Source of the DNA: Rhizopus arrhizus
Taxonomy: Eukaryota; Mucoromycota; Mucoromycetes; Mucorales; Rhizopodaceae
Assembly (NCBI GenBank): GCA_024220505.1
Contig: JAKZZE010000009.1
Location: 444,001 to 508,000 of the forward strand
Direction of reading: 5' to 3'
DNA: 64,000 nt
The translations under genes and the position numbers were made by a program. The notes under the pieces are model-generated. The model was not told the DNA's origin. It searched no databases and saw only the letters and a program-made list of their open reading frames with translations. This document shows positions 12,501 to 20,471 of this stretch, one piece after another; position 1 is the first letter of the stretch, and the number at the start of each line of letters is the position of its first letter.

Positions 12501-14237
12501 AGAAACACCTTCCCATTTCCTCTTTGACTGTCCTCAAAAGCTTGCCGTTTGGTCTCTTCTTTGGGATTCACAGTTTGAACAGCCGTTTTCGAAATATTCG
12601 CTACGTCGTGCACTGTTCCTCCTAGATTTCCCTAAATGTCGCTCTGATACAGTCCGTGCTCCCTCTATTTTCATTGGCATCATCTTGTTGGCTATATGGC
12701 GCAATCACTGGGCAGTTATTTTTGATAATCGTCCCTTCCTTACTGATGTCACCATTCGATATGTTAATCAACTTTTGTCCGTTTCTCTCCAAGAATCGCT
12801 ACTATCAAGTGGGATTTCTCCTCTGCCTCTTCCACATTTACAGTTATCGTATCTTTCATCTTGTTGACTGCCACTAACCTGTACATGCTCGACTCTATAA
12901 ATACAAAACAAGAAAAACAATTCAAAATTTAAAAAACCCCATACCAAAAACATTTTCACGTGCCATCCTTGTCTGGCACTTAATAAAAACCCGAGCTTCT
13001 AGCTCCTTATAAAAAAAAAAAGTTTACAGGTTAGGCATGAACAACATTATCGACATCTCCGATGACACAGAAGGTTCACACCTTGCAGAGCTTGATGGAG
13101 AAAGCCAAAGACGCCTTGTAGATTTATTAAGCAGCAGCCCAACAGAACAAGGAATCGACCAGTATAACTGTCATCATTTGGAAAGCATCATTAAAAAAGT
13201 GAGTAGGTTGCATTATATAAAGTGATGCGTTATTCTTAATTTATTTTTTAGTTCAACAAGGTGGAAGATAATGATATATTCTTGGACAAGGTCATCAAAG
13301 AGATAGACGAGGCGCCAACAGCAGATAAAGTAGTGAAGAGAGTTTACTCCCAAATGTGAGCTGTTTTATATTCATAATTACATTTTCATTTACTAATTCT
13401 TAATGTAGTCTCGAGTCTATGCGATACGATAACTACTTATATGAAACTGAGAACGGAAGCAGTGAGGCCGACTTTATAATAAAGATTTATGGCCCCATAA
13501 TGGAGAACGTTTTCCGCGGGAGTGGATGCCGATTGATCTGGTACGTTTTCTTTTTCTGAAAATAATTCTTATCTTACTTATTTACTCTGATAGGGGAGAT
13601 ACCAAGAGTCCTTCTTGTTTAAAGCGATCAAACGAGTCAAAACTCGATCTGAGAGTAATATCACTATACACAAAAACTGAAGATCTTGCTCTGTCCGAGT
13701 TTGCAAAGAAAGCGGCACCATGGAAATATTATTATGACAAGAAGAAGGCAGTAATTGTAAGCTTGATACACCTGAAGGAGCATATCAAAAATGGCAACCT
13801 GAACCTGGAGGAGGCAAAAAGTTTTAAGGTCCCATTTGTCTTATTTGAAGGATTGGAATCGGATATCTATACAATCAGACTCGTCTCAGAAGATTGGACT
13901 GTAGTGGAAAAGTTGAAAGACATTGACGTGCCATCCTGCGTGCAAGAAGTGAAGGACGGAAAAATTAAAAATTATTTGCAAAATCTGAAAGGTTTCAAGG
14001 TTTGTATACTCGCTAGATGTATCCCTTGTTTGTGTATTGACTAAAGATCTTTTAACTTAGGATATGTGTCTTGCACTCAAAAATAAATTACAGAAGAACA
14101 GACAAACTACAAGAGGCATGCGCAGAATAAACAAGAAACACCCCATCGTCCAAAAGCTGCTGAAAAAAGCTATTTGGGTTGATCCATTCACTGACACTAG
14201 CGAGGAGGAAGAAGACGACGACGACGACGACCAATAA
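6535..14237 (+). CDS. Unrecognised multi-exon gene carrying a LINE in one intron; nuclease-like C-terminal half
   Basis: I do not recognise a named family. Upstream exons: 6535-6569 (starts MKTRKRTRTPLW), 6628 to about 6853, further coding text near 6898-7040, and an exon ending at 7219 (ILFFIDGYKESFGTIVG ... SSYFKT). Downstream exons join cleanly in frame: 13030-13198, 13252-13355, 13409-13540, 13594-13999, 14061-14237 (stop). The 13409-13999 part has an acidic/Glu residue, then YGPIMENVFRG, LIWGDTKS, KLDLRVISL, SEFAKKAAPWKYYYDKKKA, reminiscent of a PD-(D/E)XK nuclease core (D...ExxK-like spacing); this is inference. The C-terminus is acidic (EEEEDDDDDD). One donor, after 6853, does not look canonical. 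Without the LINE the intron between 7219 and 13030 would be 55-65 nt. Confidence 0.5.
7266..7278 (+). repeat. Target-site duplication of the LINE, 5' copy
   Basis: AGTTTACAGGTTA here is repeated exactly at 13021-13033, directly after the LINE poly(A). It contains a 3' splice site (TTTACAG), so the insertion duplicated the intron acceptor. Confidence 0.85.
7280..8848 (+). CDS. LINE ORF1, gag-like zinc-knuckle protein
   Basis: The 522-aa product is the presumed nucleic-acid-binding protein of the retrotransposon RNP. Two adjacent knuckles lie near residues 284-315 (CRYCHGDHPLKDC, CYWCNESGHIAKYC), and a further Cys/His cluster is near residue 435 (CPHCKKEGHVRKQHRDC). The middle is Ser/Thr/Val-rich and probably disordered. 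The ATG at 7280 is only two bases from the target duplication; the next ATG, at 7403 (MSTNNST), could be the real start. The stop is 11 bp before ORF2, suggesting coupled or reinitiated translation of ORF2. Confidence 0.85.
   Translation: MVLSDKEFLAPNKAILHTKPKKLSWVNVVHAGHQKTSSFIAMSTNNSTIQSHGVGIGQPDTNAEMSPSNLNAQATRPFLKGSVPNSIFVDITTVKDKKIFLTELTAFCQGNEHLWAVADQIRREYQRLYAEITVSPTMYERLCTESLQLPSFTDSFHAFPSLSPSAELLKVTLAGLPHQYGRRDGGLAQLHSDMQRNLSSFGHIIDSGTIRGTSGIYSGKGYVVLEKFPESDQQHAETPRPELQHNVHWVYQPLAYSTSATSASLLDDVSINVHATWSSMKPYCRYCHGDHPLKDCRVRQQATICYWCNESGHIAKYCDRKNVYGASGAPNKKTRKTPVASATEKSLISSTDSVTSLDKNLAVSDKVNVETTLPLDVTPTTVQEVSGSPTALKQPGSEKSKYARVLRSATNKMLTSEDSTYTNNSTIPVVPAVKVCPHCKKEGHVRKQHRDCEFYVPHQTKLSGKPLPSNEDTEMMEYPEPSVHTTSNDLANKDDMSIDTQGGIASEHLVAPYSGVDPLPSQ
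8860..12867 (+). CDS. LINE ORF2: APE-type endonuclease and reverse transcriptase
   Basis: The 1335-aa polyprotein nicks target DNA and copies the element RNA. The N-terminal endonuclease/exonuclease/phosphatase domain (about residues 30-270) shows IATLNCRSL, LALQETHA, VLGDFN, CIDYIFG and SWSDHFLV. The reverse transcriptase (about 530-800) shows NWRPISLINADAK, motif A LLLDQEKAYDRV, motif B GLRQGDPISPVLFN and motif C LLAYADDIVCFL. Near residue 1200 a Cys/His cluster, CPVCKNLEETPSHFLFDC, matches the zf-RVT domain of L1-like elements. No RNase H motif was seen. All catalytic motifs are present, so the copy could be active. Confidence 0.95.
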   Translation: MTSLLNTRTAFNSHETFNPPDISQQTNSVNFRIATLNCRSLAKTADVSVRNHFIRYLRTRSLDILALQETHASTISLQETFHLQFQAADSLWTPHCGLICFSPLLSFSDTRFSVCGRVITTLVSHTQNAFEPIYITVIYAPATRRDRFVFLDTLAQNRTLLLPNVSSRHLVLGDFNYTYATHISSAIPRQAPPSWLSYIDHLFQDCVSDKDSAPQVTFSRGTSRSCIDYIFGTLDLYDCKMSSNVSFIQPSWSDHFLVTSNFALRAPVHSTALGKGQWRAHPRLASSEAFRNLVSSTIANTMVSFDISLTPQEKWDMVKSAITQVAKSFSRRSAFNLTKAESLLHRKRARITKRLASNPDLLSSLTPQLSIVESQLASLQQYHAETLALRAGIRWREQGEISSGYLKRTVSQRQSRQIMKQLVHPTTGALCSTSNEMLDAAVQFYSNLYSPEPIDNSAIDDLLSAIPDSLRLSDSNQRFLTNSFTHDDLIEGVSRCPRRSSPGLDGLPYEILHLIFIHPASKDLVLQVYNDALSKGVFPPSWFSTSVSLLPKKGDLKDLKNWRPISLINADAKVFTRLLNSRIIKCAQKLVTPYQAGFLRGRFIADNGLLMKLIMEHARLTSSDAIGLLLDQEKAYDRVHPSYLCKVLHHFGFPPSIVQSLSTLFFNTGLHINVNGFLSTPVLQQRGLRQGDPISPVLFNLAFEPLLRRILSDPHFSGFQLPKSVCSPPHVHSISSVKLLAYADDIVCFLKSPQDLTALQHHLHLYSKASNAKVNFNKTEAFALSGSRSCYHRIWRTPLLQQQIHSWHDGSSSQPIIYLGFPLHSSIAQRDTYLTSLLSRLETSLQLHSHRSLSFRGRVTILNSLILSKVWHVLRILSVPKRFFLRLQSQISGFVSAKQTPRISFETMCFPRNKGGLGVLNPPLQQSALQLRWLLPLLHDFPCSPTSDFWNHPSLKSSVVLPLLVDFLLSHLMPTESQEPIQIDYRQAFAFKQLRPKKLVQSLDGVFSLFFRAVDNLPHAFDKVVINPQTALCLTLGDVSVPSSSCPLPNSMARLSCSSVYMADPISGRLRPKSSSEISLHPYLTKRFLKWVRSDHMKLYSFFVRAFLRPSSSFIPVAHTHIDMSPFLVALSLTPKPGDQLRLTSKRYRRLCSPLLSSSTLYPDLPPSKWFLLWRFPLRPQSRNIWYRLIHNKLPCKSNLYLPSKLCPVCKNLEETPSHFLFDCPQKLAVWSLLWDSQFEQPFSKYSLRRALFLLDFPKCRSDTVRAPSIFIGIILLAIWRNHWAVIFDNRPFLTDVTIRYVNQLLSVSLQESLLSSGISPLPLPHLQLSYLSSC
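13021..13033 (+). repeat. Target-site duplication of the LINE, 3' copy
   Basis: Exact second copy of AGTTTACAGGTTA. The TTTACAG at 13023-13029 is positioned to act as the acceptor for the exon that begins at 13030, keeping the interrupted gene spliceable. Confidence 0.85.
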
Positions 14238-14439
14238 TTATTCTTTCGTTCTGGTTTCCCTGGTCTATTTAATACCTGTTATACCATTATACCGCTCCTT
14301 TTCATATCAATAAAATTATGCGCTTGCGAAAAAAAATATTCTTAAAACCACATGTGTTTACAGAAGATAAGGCTATCAATAAAAATTTCTTTCATATTAT
14401 CACAGTATACTGTTTATCAATAATACGCGCAGTATAATT

Positions 14440-14697
14440 AATCCTCTACAGCAGATAAATCATCAGTAGAAATCTCATCTTCATTTACTTTCTGCTTTTG
14501 CTTTCTGCTATGGCGTCTTGAAGTACCAGCCTCCATCTCATCAGTTCCTAGCTTATCAAGCTTAAAATTACTGCCTTCTTGTCATAATAATATTTCCATG
14601 GTGCCGCTTTCTTTGCAAACTCGGACAGAGCAAGATCTTCAGTTTTTGTGTATAGTGATATTACTCTCAGATCGAGTTTTAACTCGTTTGATTATTG
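14440..14697 (-). pseudogene. Inverted partial copy of the unknown nuclease-like gene
   Basis: The minus strand at about 14569-14695 repeats the segment at 13628-13745 of the gene just upstream, including KLDLRVISL and AKKAAPWKYYYDKK, with one lost lysine codon and few substitutions. The frame then shifts into another C-terminus, rich in Arg/Lys/Asp (RRHSRKQKQK) and ending at 14440. It is a broken paralogue facing the parent gene, so the two make an imperfect inverted repeat with a ~0.8 kb spacer. Confidence 0.7.
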
Positions 14698-14982
14698 GAA
14701 GATACAAAAAAAGGATCAATAAACTACCTACCTCAACCCTATGTAGCTGCTGACACTTGATCAGGAAGACACTGTTGGTTGGGACGATTTAAGATTTTGG
14801 TAGTACTAACTTTTAAGCCGTTTGAGAAAAACGAGTATAACTTTGAACTAAATACCTATAAAACTATTTCAAAGCTACCAAGATCCAGTGAGCTGAAACT
14901 ACTTTTACTCTTCCTTTCATTTACAGCATCCACCTAACAATGTCCTTTGTTCCCTACCAACCAGATGAACAAGAGCAATTTG

Positions 14983-15479
14983 AAAAACCAAAGAACACAA
15001 TTTTTCTAGCATTTTCAAAGACTCGTTCAGCAGTATTATATCGCGATCTACTACAGGGTCAGTGTATTCAGCAGATAGCACTACTGGCAGAATCTGCAAT
15101 AACTGCTTGAAGTCACGACCGACAAACGAGCCAACATATTGTACATCTCTCCTGAAGTTTCTGGTGTATGCTCTGTTATTTTCAAAGCTTTGAAGATGTC
15201 TAGTCAATCGTCCCATCCTGTTTTTATTCGAAGCTCCTGCAATATTCACTGTCACCAAATGCTCTATCAAGTACTTTACATTACACTTCTTTATTGGTGA
15301 CTCATTTTCGTACTGGGTGGCCCATTTTCAAAACAATGAACCATTTTCGTCTTAGTGACCCATTTTCAAATTATGACCCATTTTCATTGGTTGACCCATT
15401 TTCAAAATCGGTGATCCATTTTCATTTCAAACTGGCCAATTATTTTTTTTATTGGGCCAACCTTTTTTCGTCGACTGTA
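14983..15479 (-). repeat. Right 497-bp inverted repeat arm
   Basis: This is the reverse complement of 4083-4579 including the iteron array (in 15298-15423) and the first ~96 codons of the transposase-like frame (15270 down to 14983). Inside the arm boundary the sequence diverges completely from the left copy. The outer end is ...GTCGACTG-TA. Confidence 0.85.
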
Positions 15480-15573
15480 CCGCACTGAAATCATAATTAT
15501 TAATCCTTCTATGATTAAAGAATATTTTATTTATCTGAGAATTAAAATAACCCAATTGAGCACATAATAATGG

Positions 15574-15628
15574 AAATTATTGTATTGCCCCATATTTACA
15601 AAAAAAAAAAAAATTATTGTATTGCCCC
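15574..15628. repeat. 18-bp direct repeat around a minimal poly(A) insertion
   Basis: AAATTATTGTATTGCCCC occurs at 15574-15591 and 15611-15628. Between the copies is ATATTTAC followed by a run of A. The arrangement (duplication, tiny tail, poly(A)) looks like an extremely 5'-truncated retroposon insertion. Confidence 0.6.
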
Positions 15629-15859
15629 GGTCAGTTCAAGAGATGGTTAAAGAGCTAAAAGACCTTTTTGATAGTATTAATCCTTCTACAGTGCAGCTGG
15701 TAAATTTTGTCCATTCAAATTGGCATTACTGAGAGATTATTGTTGGCTATGATGTAAAAGCTTTATTTCTTTCCTTTCACTCTAACAATTGAATAACATG
15801 ACAAAAAATACATTTTTTATGAAAACGAACACGAAAATGTCTACAATAAGGATGGAGAG

Positions 15860-16960
15860 AGGGTCTTCGATCCGATGGAAGATGTGTTAATTGAAATCAG
15901 TGATCCAAACGTAATACTTGAAACCATAACGAGCCAAAAGTCCTATCTGAGTCTCAAACCAGCAGAGAAAGAAACTACTGCAAAAGATTCAACAAAAAAG
16001 GCTATAAAAGTGGTCAAGAAAGCAGCGTCTACAAAGACTGCAACGACCAAATCAGAGAGATATTTATTGACCGAATGATCGAGAGTCCTACGGAAAGAGG
16101 AAAAGTGAATTTGCATGTAAAGATCTTGGAATTAATTCTCGTACTGCTTTGCGCTGGTGGAAACGCTATCAAGAAACTGGGAAGGTAGTTTACAAAACCT
16201 TGCAAAGAAATCCCGGCCTATCCAATTCACTGACTCCTGAGAATGAGCAGCACATTCAATAAATAGTAGAAAAAGACTCACAAATTTGTGCTGATGATAT
16301 TATTGATTCTTTGAGATCGCAGTTTGAGGGCTTGAAAATTTCAAAGTCTCAAATGAACCACCACTTGAGAAACAGCATGCTCATTTCAATAAAGAAGCCA
16401 ACCTTCGACCCTATGGCAAGAAACTCTGACAATAACTTTCAAACGAGATACGAGTGGTTCATGAAGTGGAAAGGCTCGGATCTGGGTTATACTAAGAACC
16501 GCGTTTTTGTTGATGAGGCTGCATTAAAGACAGTCAAACAAAAAAAAAAAGAAAGCTTGCAGGAGGCAAAGAGCAAAGAGCAGACGACATTATTATTGAA
16601 GAGCCTACTATAGAGTACGTTGATGTGGAGAAGAGTACTGCCATCGAGAGCAACAAGCCAGTAGCAAAAGGTACAACTACTGCCCACTTTGTAAGATCTA
16701 TAAGTTAGCTTCTTGATATCATGAACATGGACGAAAGTCCTATGGGTAGTTACCTTGTAATAGATTACTGTACTATTAATAAGTCTCATCCAATGATAAG
16801 AAAAATTGAGAGTAGAGGTTATAGAGTAACGTATTTACCTCCTTATTCGCCAGAGCTTAACCAAATTGAGCAGTTTTAGACTATAATTAAAGGAAGCTCA
16901 AACATTGTCGAATGAAAACTTATCGAATCGAAGTGCTGATGCTTGTGATCAAGTTCTTTA
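15860..16960 (+). pseudogene. Tc1/mariner transposase, degenerate
   Basis: Broken transposase in several frames. Around 16100-16400 are helix-turn-helix-like and linker phrases (INSRTALRWWKRYQETGK, SQMNHHLRNSM). Near 16500 NRVFVDEA supplies the first catalytic Asp region; near 16750 GSYLVIDY the second; near 16836-16878 YLPPYSPELNQIEQF is the diagnostic third-acid motif, followed directly by a stop where Trp is expected. Part of the middle of the catalytic domain is deleted or frameshifted. The element is inactive. No matched terminal repeats were identified. Confidence 0.8.
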
Positions 16961-17609
16961 TGGCTTCTCTAGTCAAATAATCCACTGTTGTAATAAAACA
17001 CTCATGTGAACATGCTTTTAAAATCATGATAGTTTCATAACACCATACTTTTTTTAGAATGTAATCCTTGCGAGAATTGGTATGATTAAAACAGTTTTAT
17101 TGGACTCAGCAAAGGACCTTTAATGGAGATTTTGATCAGTGAATGCATCATCATTATGCAGTGACATTACAAGATGACAGTCCAATATCTTATGCTCATC
17201 AAGCTTGTTCTTAACATATTTATCATTGAAATTTGATGAAAAAGCATAAAGAACTTGACACATTCAGACGCTAATAACTTCTCGAGTCCTACCTACTATG
17301 TGTAACTACTATTCTATATGAATCTAGAAAACAAGTATATTCTATTGCAAGCTACTACATGATGTAAGCTCATTGTAGGCACATTGCTATTATTCGGTTG
17401 TAGCTGTGTTCGAATAAATATACACAAATGGGATGGGAATATTTCTTTTCAATATTTAAGTCAATTTCTGGAGACACTTTTTCTTTTTGTTCCTATATTT
17501 CACTCATGAAAACACATTGGAAAATTAAAGGAAAGTAAAAGGATACTTTATTCTCTTCAAACCAAAAGAAGCCATCTAAGAGCGAAAACGGTAGGCTCCA
17601 TATCTAATA
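16961..17609. other. Gene-free stretch between mariner and Fanzor relics
   Basis: AT-rich sequence with no supported coding frame. I looked for a terminus matching the one at 20560-20585 (it would read TACAGTGGGGC...) and did not find it here. Confidence 0.4.
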
Positions 17610-20122
17610 ATGGATCGAAATGTCACTGATCACAAAATTGATACTATTATAGACTCGTTTGAACTATATGTAGAAGACAACTCAAACGATGATTTACAAC
17701 CCGTTGTAACAGCTAGAAAAGAAAAAGTAAGTTGCATCGTCAAACTTAATGTAGGTAAACAGCTAGGCTAACGTACGAAACCCCATCATAGGTAGGGAAA
17801 ATACTCCACAGAGTGAATCACAAAAGAGGCTCAAAGACAAAAGAAAAACTACAGATTCTGAAGTTACTACTACAAGTAGTACTGGTATCTCTACAACAGA
17901 TGAACTTACCATGTTCAATAGGATCACACTTGATGATTATGATCTTGAATATAACAGTGACGATTTTGATGCACCTGTCGTCAAAAGACCCTGTTTGAGT
18001 GAATCAACCAAGTCTGCTTTTCGTATCACCAAATCAACTTCTGCTGCTGTGGAATCAAGCACAACTGCTTCTAAAACAAGTCTAACTTCCCACAAGCCTA
18101 GGAAGCCTGTTTCAACTGCTTTCAAGTCAGCTGCAACTTTTGTCAAGTCAAATTTTTGTCCTATGCCTGTTGACAAGGCAAGTGACATTAAAGAGGGCCC
18201 TAAGAAGATAAGCAAGCATGTGATGACAATTAAAACGATTGTAAAAAATATTTGGAAACCAGTATATTTACAGTCATTGTAGATTTGGTTCACACTACCA
18301 ATTTACTAGTTACACATACCTTTGCCTTCACAAAGTACATATATTCACGAGAACTGGCAGCAAATGAAAATTTTGCGCTGAACAACTTTGTGACAAAGGA
18401 TTTCTTTGTTGAAGTTTTTCTGAGTCTTGTTCTCTCAAAGGGTGGAAATAGCACAATACTGAAGGATATGACCAAAAACTATAGGCGATTGATATCAAAA
18501 TATAAAGAAGCTTACTTTGAAGACGCTGGCTATACTCCCTCAAACTTACCATATACTCAACAAATAGCCCTGCACGAGTGTACGAAGATCCAAACGGCCT
18601 ACTATAACAACATCAAAGCTCATTTTGGAAACAGGCTGCGAGGTTTGATAAGCAAGTTATTTAAAAAGAAGGAAAAGGCAGAGAGTTTCAGAGGAGAAAT
18701 GCAAGCAAACAAGTCTAGTATTAAAGCGATAAAAGAAGCTACCCGAAAGAAGATTTATCGACCTTACAATCAGGTGAAGCTTGCCATCGCAAAAAAAGAT
18801 GCCTGAAGTTGGTCTTTTAGATGATCAATTAAGAACGCAATTAAATGGTTTTCTCTCAATTTATCCAGAGGACTACACTTTTCAGGAGAACTCAATTTAC
18901 TATGACGTTATGGCTAGTCCAAAAAACCATTTCAAAGCTTTCTTTAGACTTGCTGAATTGTCTGAAGCTGAACAGACAAAACAATTTGCTTATTTCCTGC
19001 TTCGTACCACCTTTATTCCTTGCTGTATGACGTTTAATAGCAAAATAATCCCATTACCATATTCTCAAGAGCAAAAAGAATCCAAAAACAGGAAGCAAGT
19101 TTGAGACGTTGGGTGCCGTCGTAGACCTAAATAAAAAGGCGTTCAAGCATCAAGGATTTCAAAAGTCTTTGCGGTTCCAAGGAACTCTCGAAACAGATGG
19201 AGTCAGTGTCTCCATAATAAAGCAAAACACTGATACAAGCAAAAAGTCGCCTAAACCCAACGCTGAAAAGAAAGTGGACGGTAATCAAACAGAGCATATT
19301 GAAGGATTATGTCAAGCCGACTTAAAGAGCACTGAAGGCAAGTGTATCTTGATAGATTCTGGAAGGCGGGACTTGATGTACTGCATGAAAGAAACCAGCA
19401 CTGCTGAAGAAAAACAAACACTTATATTTACCAAGAACAACTGCTCAAAATATTCAAGGCATTTCAGATATTTAAGAAAGCGAACCCAACATTTTGTGGA
19501 CCAGAAAGCCGAAGCAATCCTTTCTAGATCTGAATCCAACTCTGTAAACTTGAAAAAGTTTGTACAGTACATTAAAGCAAGAGCATCAGTAAAAACCACT
19601 TTGTACGAATATTATGGAAACGAGACAACAAAGTCTAAAGAAACGTATTTCCCTGAATCCGAATTTGACTTTCGAGTCGACCAAAAATGTAATTTGTATT
19701 ATGATAATCTGTTCATAACAAGGATCTATGGTTTTTCCTCTCAACTTGAGAATTACTCTATTGATAGCTCTGTAAAGTCTTAACTGTATTCCACCTACCT
19801 ACAAACAATGATACAACAAAAGCATATTTCAGAAAGAATAGATGATAGTGAAAAAAGCAAATTTTGGTCAAGATGCTGTCTTAGTTTTTGGAAATTCGTC
19901 CACCCCTAATGCCAAGTATCAAGAACCGACAAGAAGCAAGGGGTTAATCAGGATATTAAAGAAGAACAGGTTTGCTGTCTACTTAATCAATGAATACAAA
20001 ACGTCTTCTCATTGCCCAACCTGTGAAAATGAATTAGAAAAATTCAAATCTGTGCCAAATGCTCGCCCTTTCCAACGGAAAAAGAAGACAGACGTGTTAT
20101 GTAATGGTTTGCTGAGGTAGCT

Positions 20123-20155
<33 letters not shown>

Positions 20156-20350
20156 AGCTTAATTCTTGATTACTAATGCAGTACTAGGTGTAAGAGTCTC
20201 TCGTGTCTTAAACAACAAACCACAGGAATAAAAAGAAGACTTTGAAATCGCGATCAAGCAGCCGTATTGAATTTTCTCAAGATCCTAAATAATTTGAGAA
20301 AGACTGGCGAACGCCCTAGCCTTTTCACCAGAAAATATCCTTTAGACTGA
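17610..20350 (+). pseudogene. Fanzor-type (eukaryotic TnpB-like) RuvC nuclease, broken copy
   Basis: Fanzor proteins are eukaryotic relatives of TnpB, RNA-guided RuvC nucleases carried by transposons. Fragments in order: 17610-17726 (first exon), 17797-18282, 18252-18806, 18781-19104, 19100-19783, 19842-20116 and, after a probable intron (20117-20181), 20182-20350. RuvC-I is visible as ILIDSGRRDLMY (Asp at 19353). INEYKTSSHCPTC near 20000 combines the relocated Glu described for Fanzor with the first half of the zinc finger. TRCKSLSC gives the second half, then NRDQAAVLNFLKIL the RuvC-III Asp and KTGERP the tail. Disabling changes: frameshifts near 18250, at an A7 run near 18790, near 19090 and near 19800, and a TGA at 20243 just before NRD. 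Family assignment is from motifs only. Confidence 0.75.
20117..20181 (+). other. Probable intron of the Fanzor relic with an A31 tract
   Basis: GTAGCT donor, a 31-A run (20124-20154), TACTAAT branch-like sequence and CAG acceptor. Removing it restores continuity between the two halves of the zinc finger, which supports an intron rather than a retroposon tail. Confidence 0.55.
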
Positions 20351-20471
20351 TCATCTTTAAGTAAAACAAAAGTTGGAAAATCATAAAAAATTCACCACCT
20401 AGTTTATCGCTTTGGTCATTTAATACAGGTATTGCATTAAAACAAGTACAAAGCAACAACAATAAATGTGC

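Larger units (their letters stand above)
7279..13020 (+). mobile_element. Non-LTR retrotransposon (L1-like LINE), apparently intact ORFs
   Basis: The 5742-bp insertion is bounded by a 13-bp target-site duplication and ends in a poly(A) run after the second ORF, the hallmark of target-primed reverse transcription. It carries ORF1 (7280-8848, zinc-knuckle protein) and ORF2 (8860-12867, endonuclease plus reverse transcriptase), with no stop or frameshift seen. The 3' UTR is about 140 bp. The 5' end falls one base before the ORF1 ATG, so it is either very slightly 5' truncated or lacks a leader. Mucoralean LINEs of this plan (Grem-LINE1) are known from pericentromeric DNA of Mucor; kinship to those is inference. 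Confidence 0.9.
4083..15479. mobile_element. 11.4-kb nested element bounded by long inverted repeats
   Basis: The outer ends of two 497-bp inverted repeats read TACAGTCGACG... on the left and ...CGTCGACTGTA on the right, i.e. CAGT termini flanked by TA as in Tc1/mariner-superfamily elements. Between them lie a large-transposase fragment, a Tc1-like fragment, a multi-exon unknown gene, a LINE inserted in that gene, and an inverted partial copy of the gene. It could be one large composite transposon, or two copies of a shorter element inserted in opposite orientation. Similarity ends at the first base outside each TA-bearing end (4082 against 15480). The boundary is seen; the idea that the whole unit moves together is inference. 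Confidence 0.5.

Noticed and set aside
20124..20154. A31 tract taken as the poly(A) tail of a retroposon
   Set aside because: Coding text of the Fanzor relic resumes right after a CAG acceptor, and no target duplication flanks the tract, so an intron fits better.
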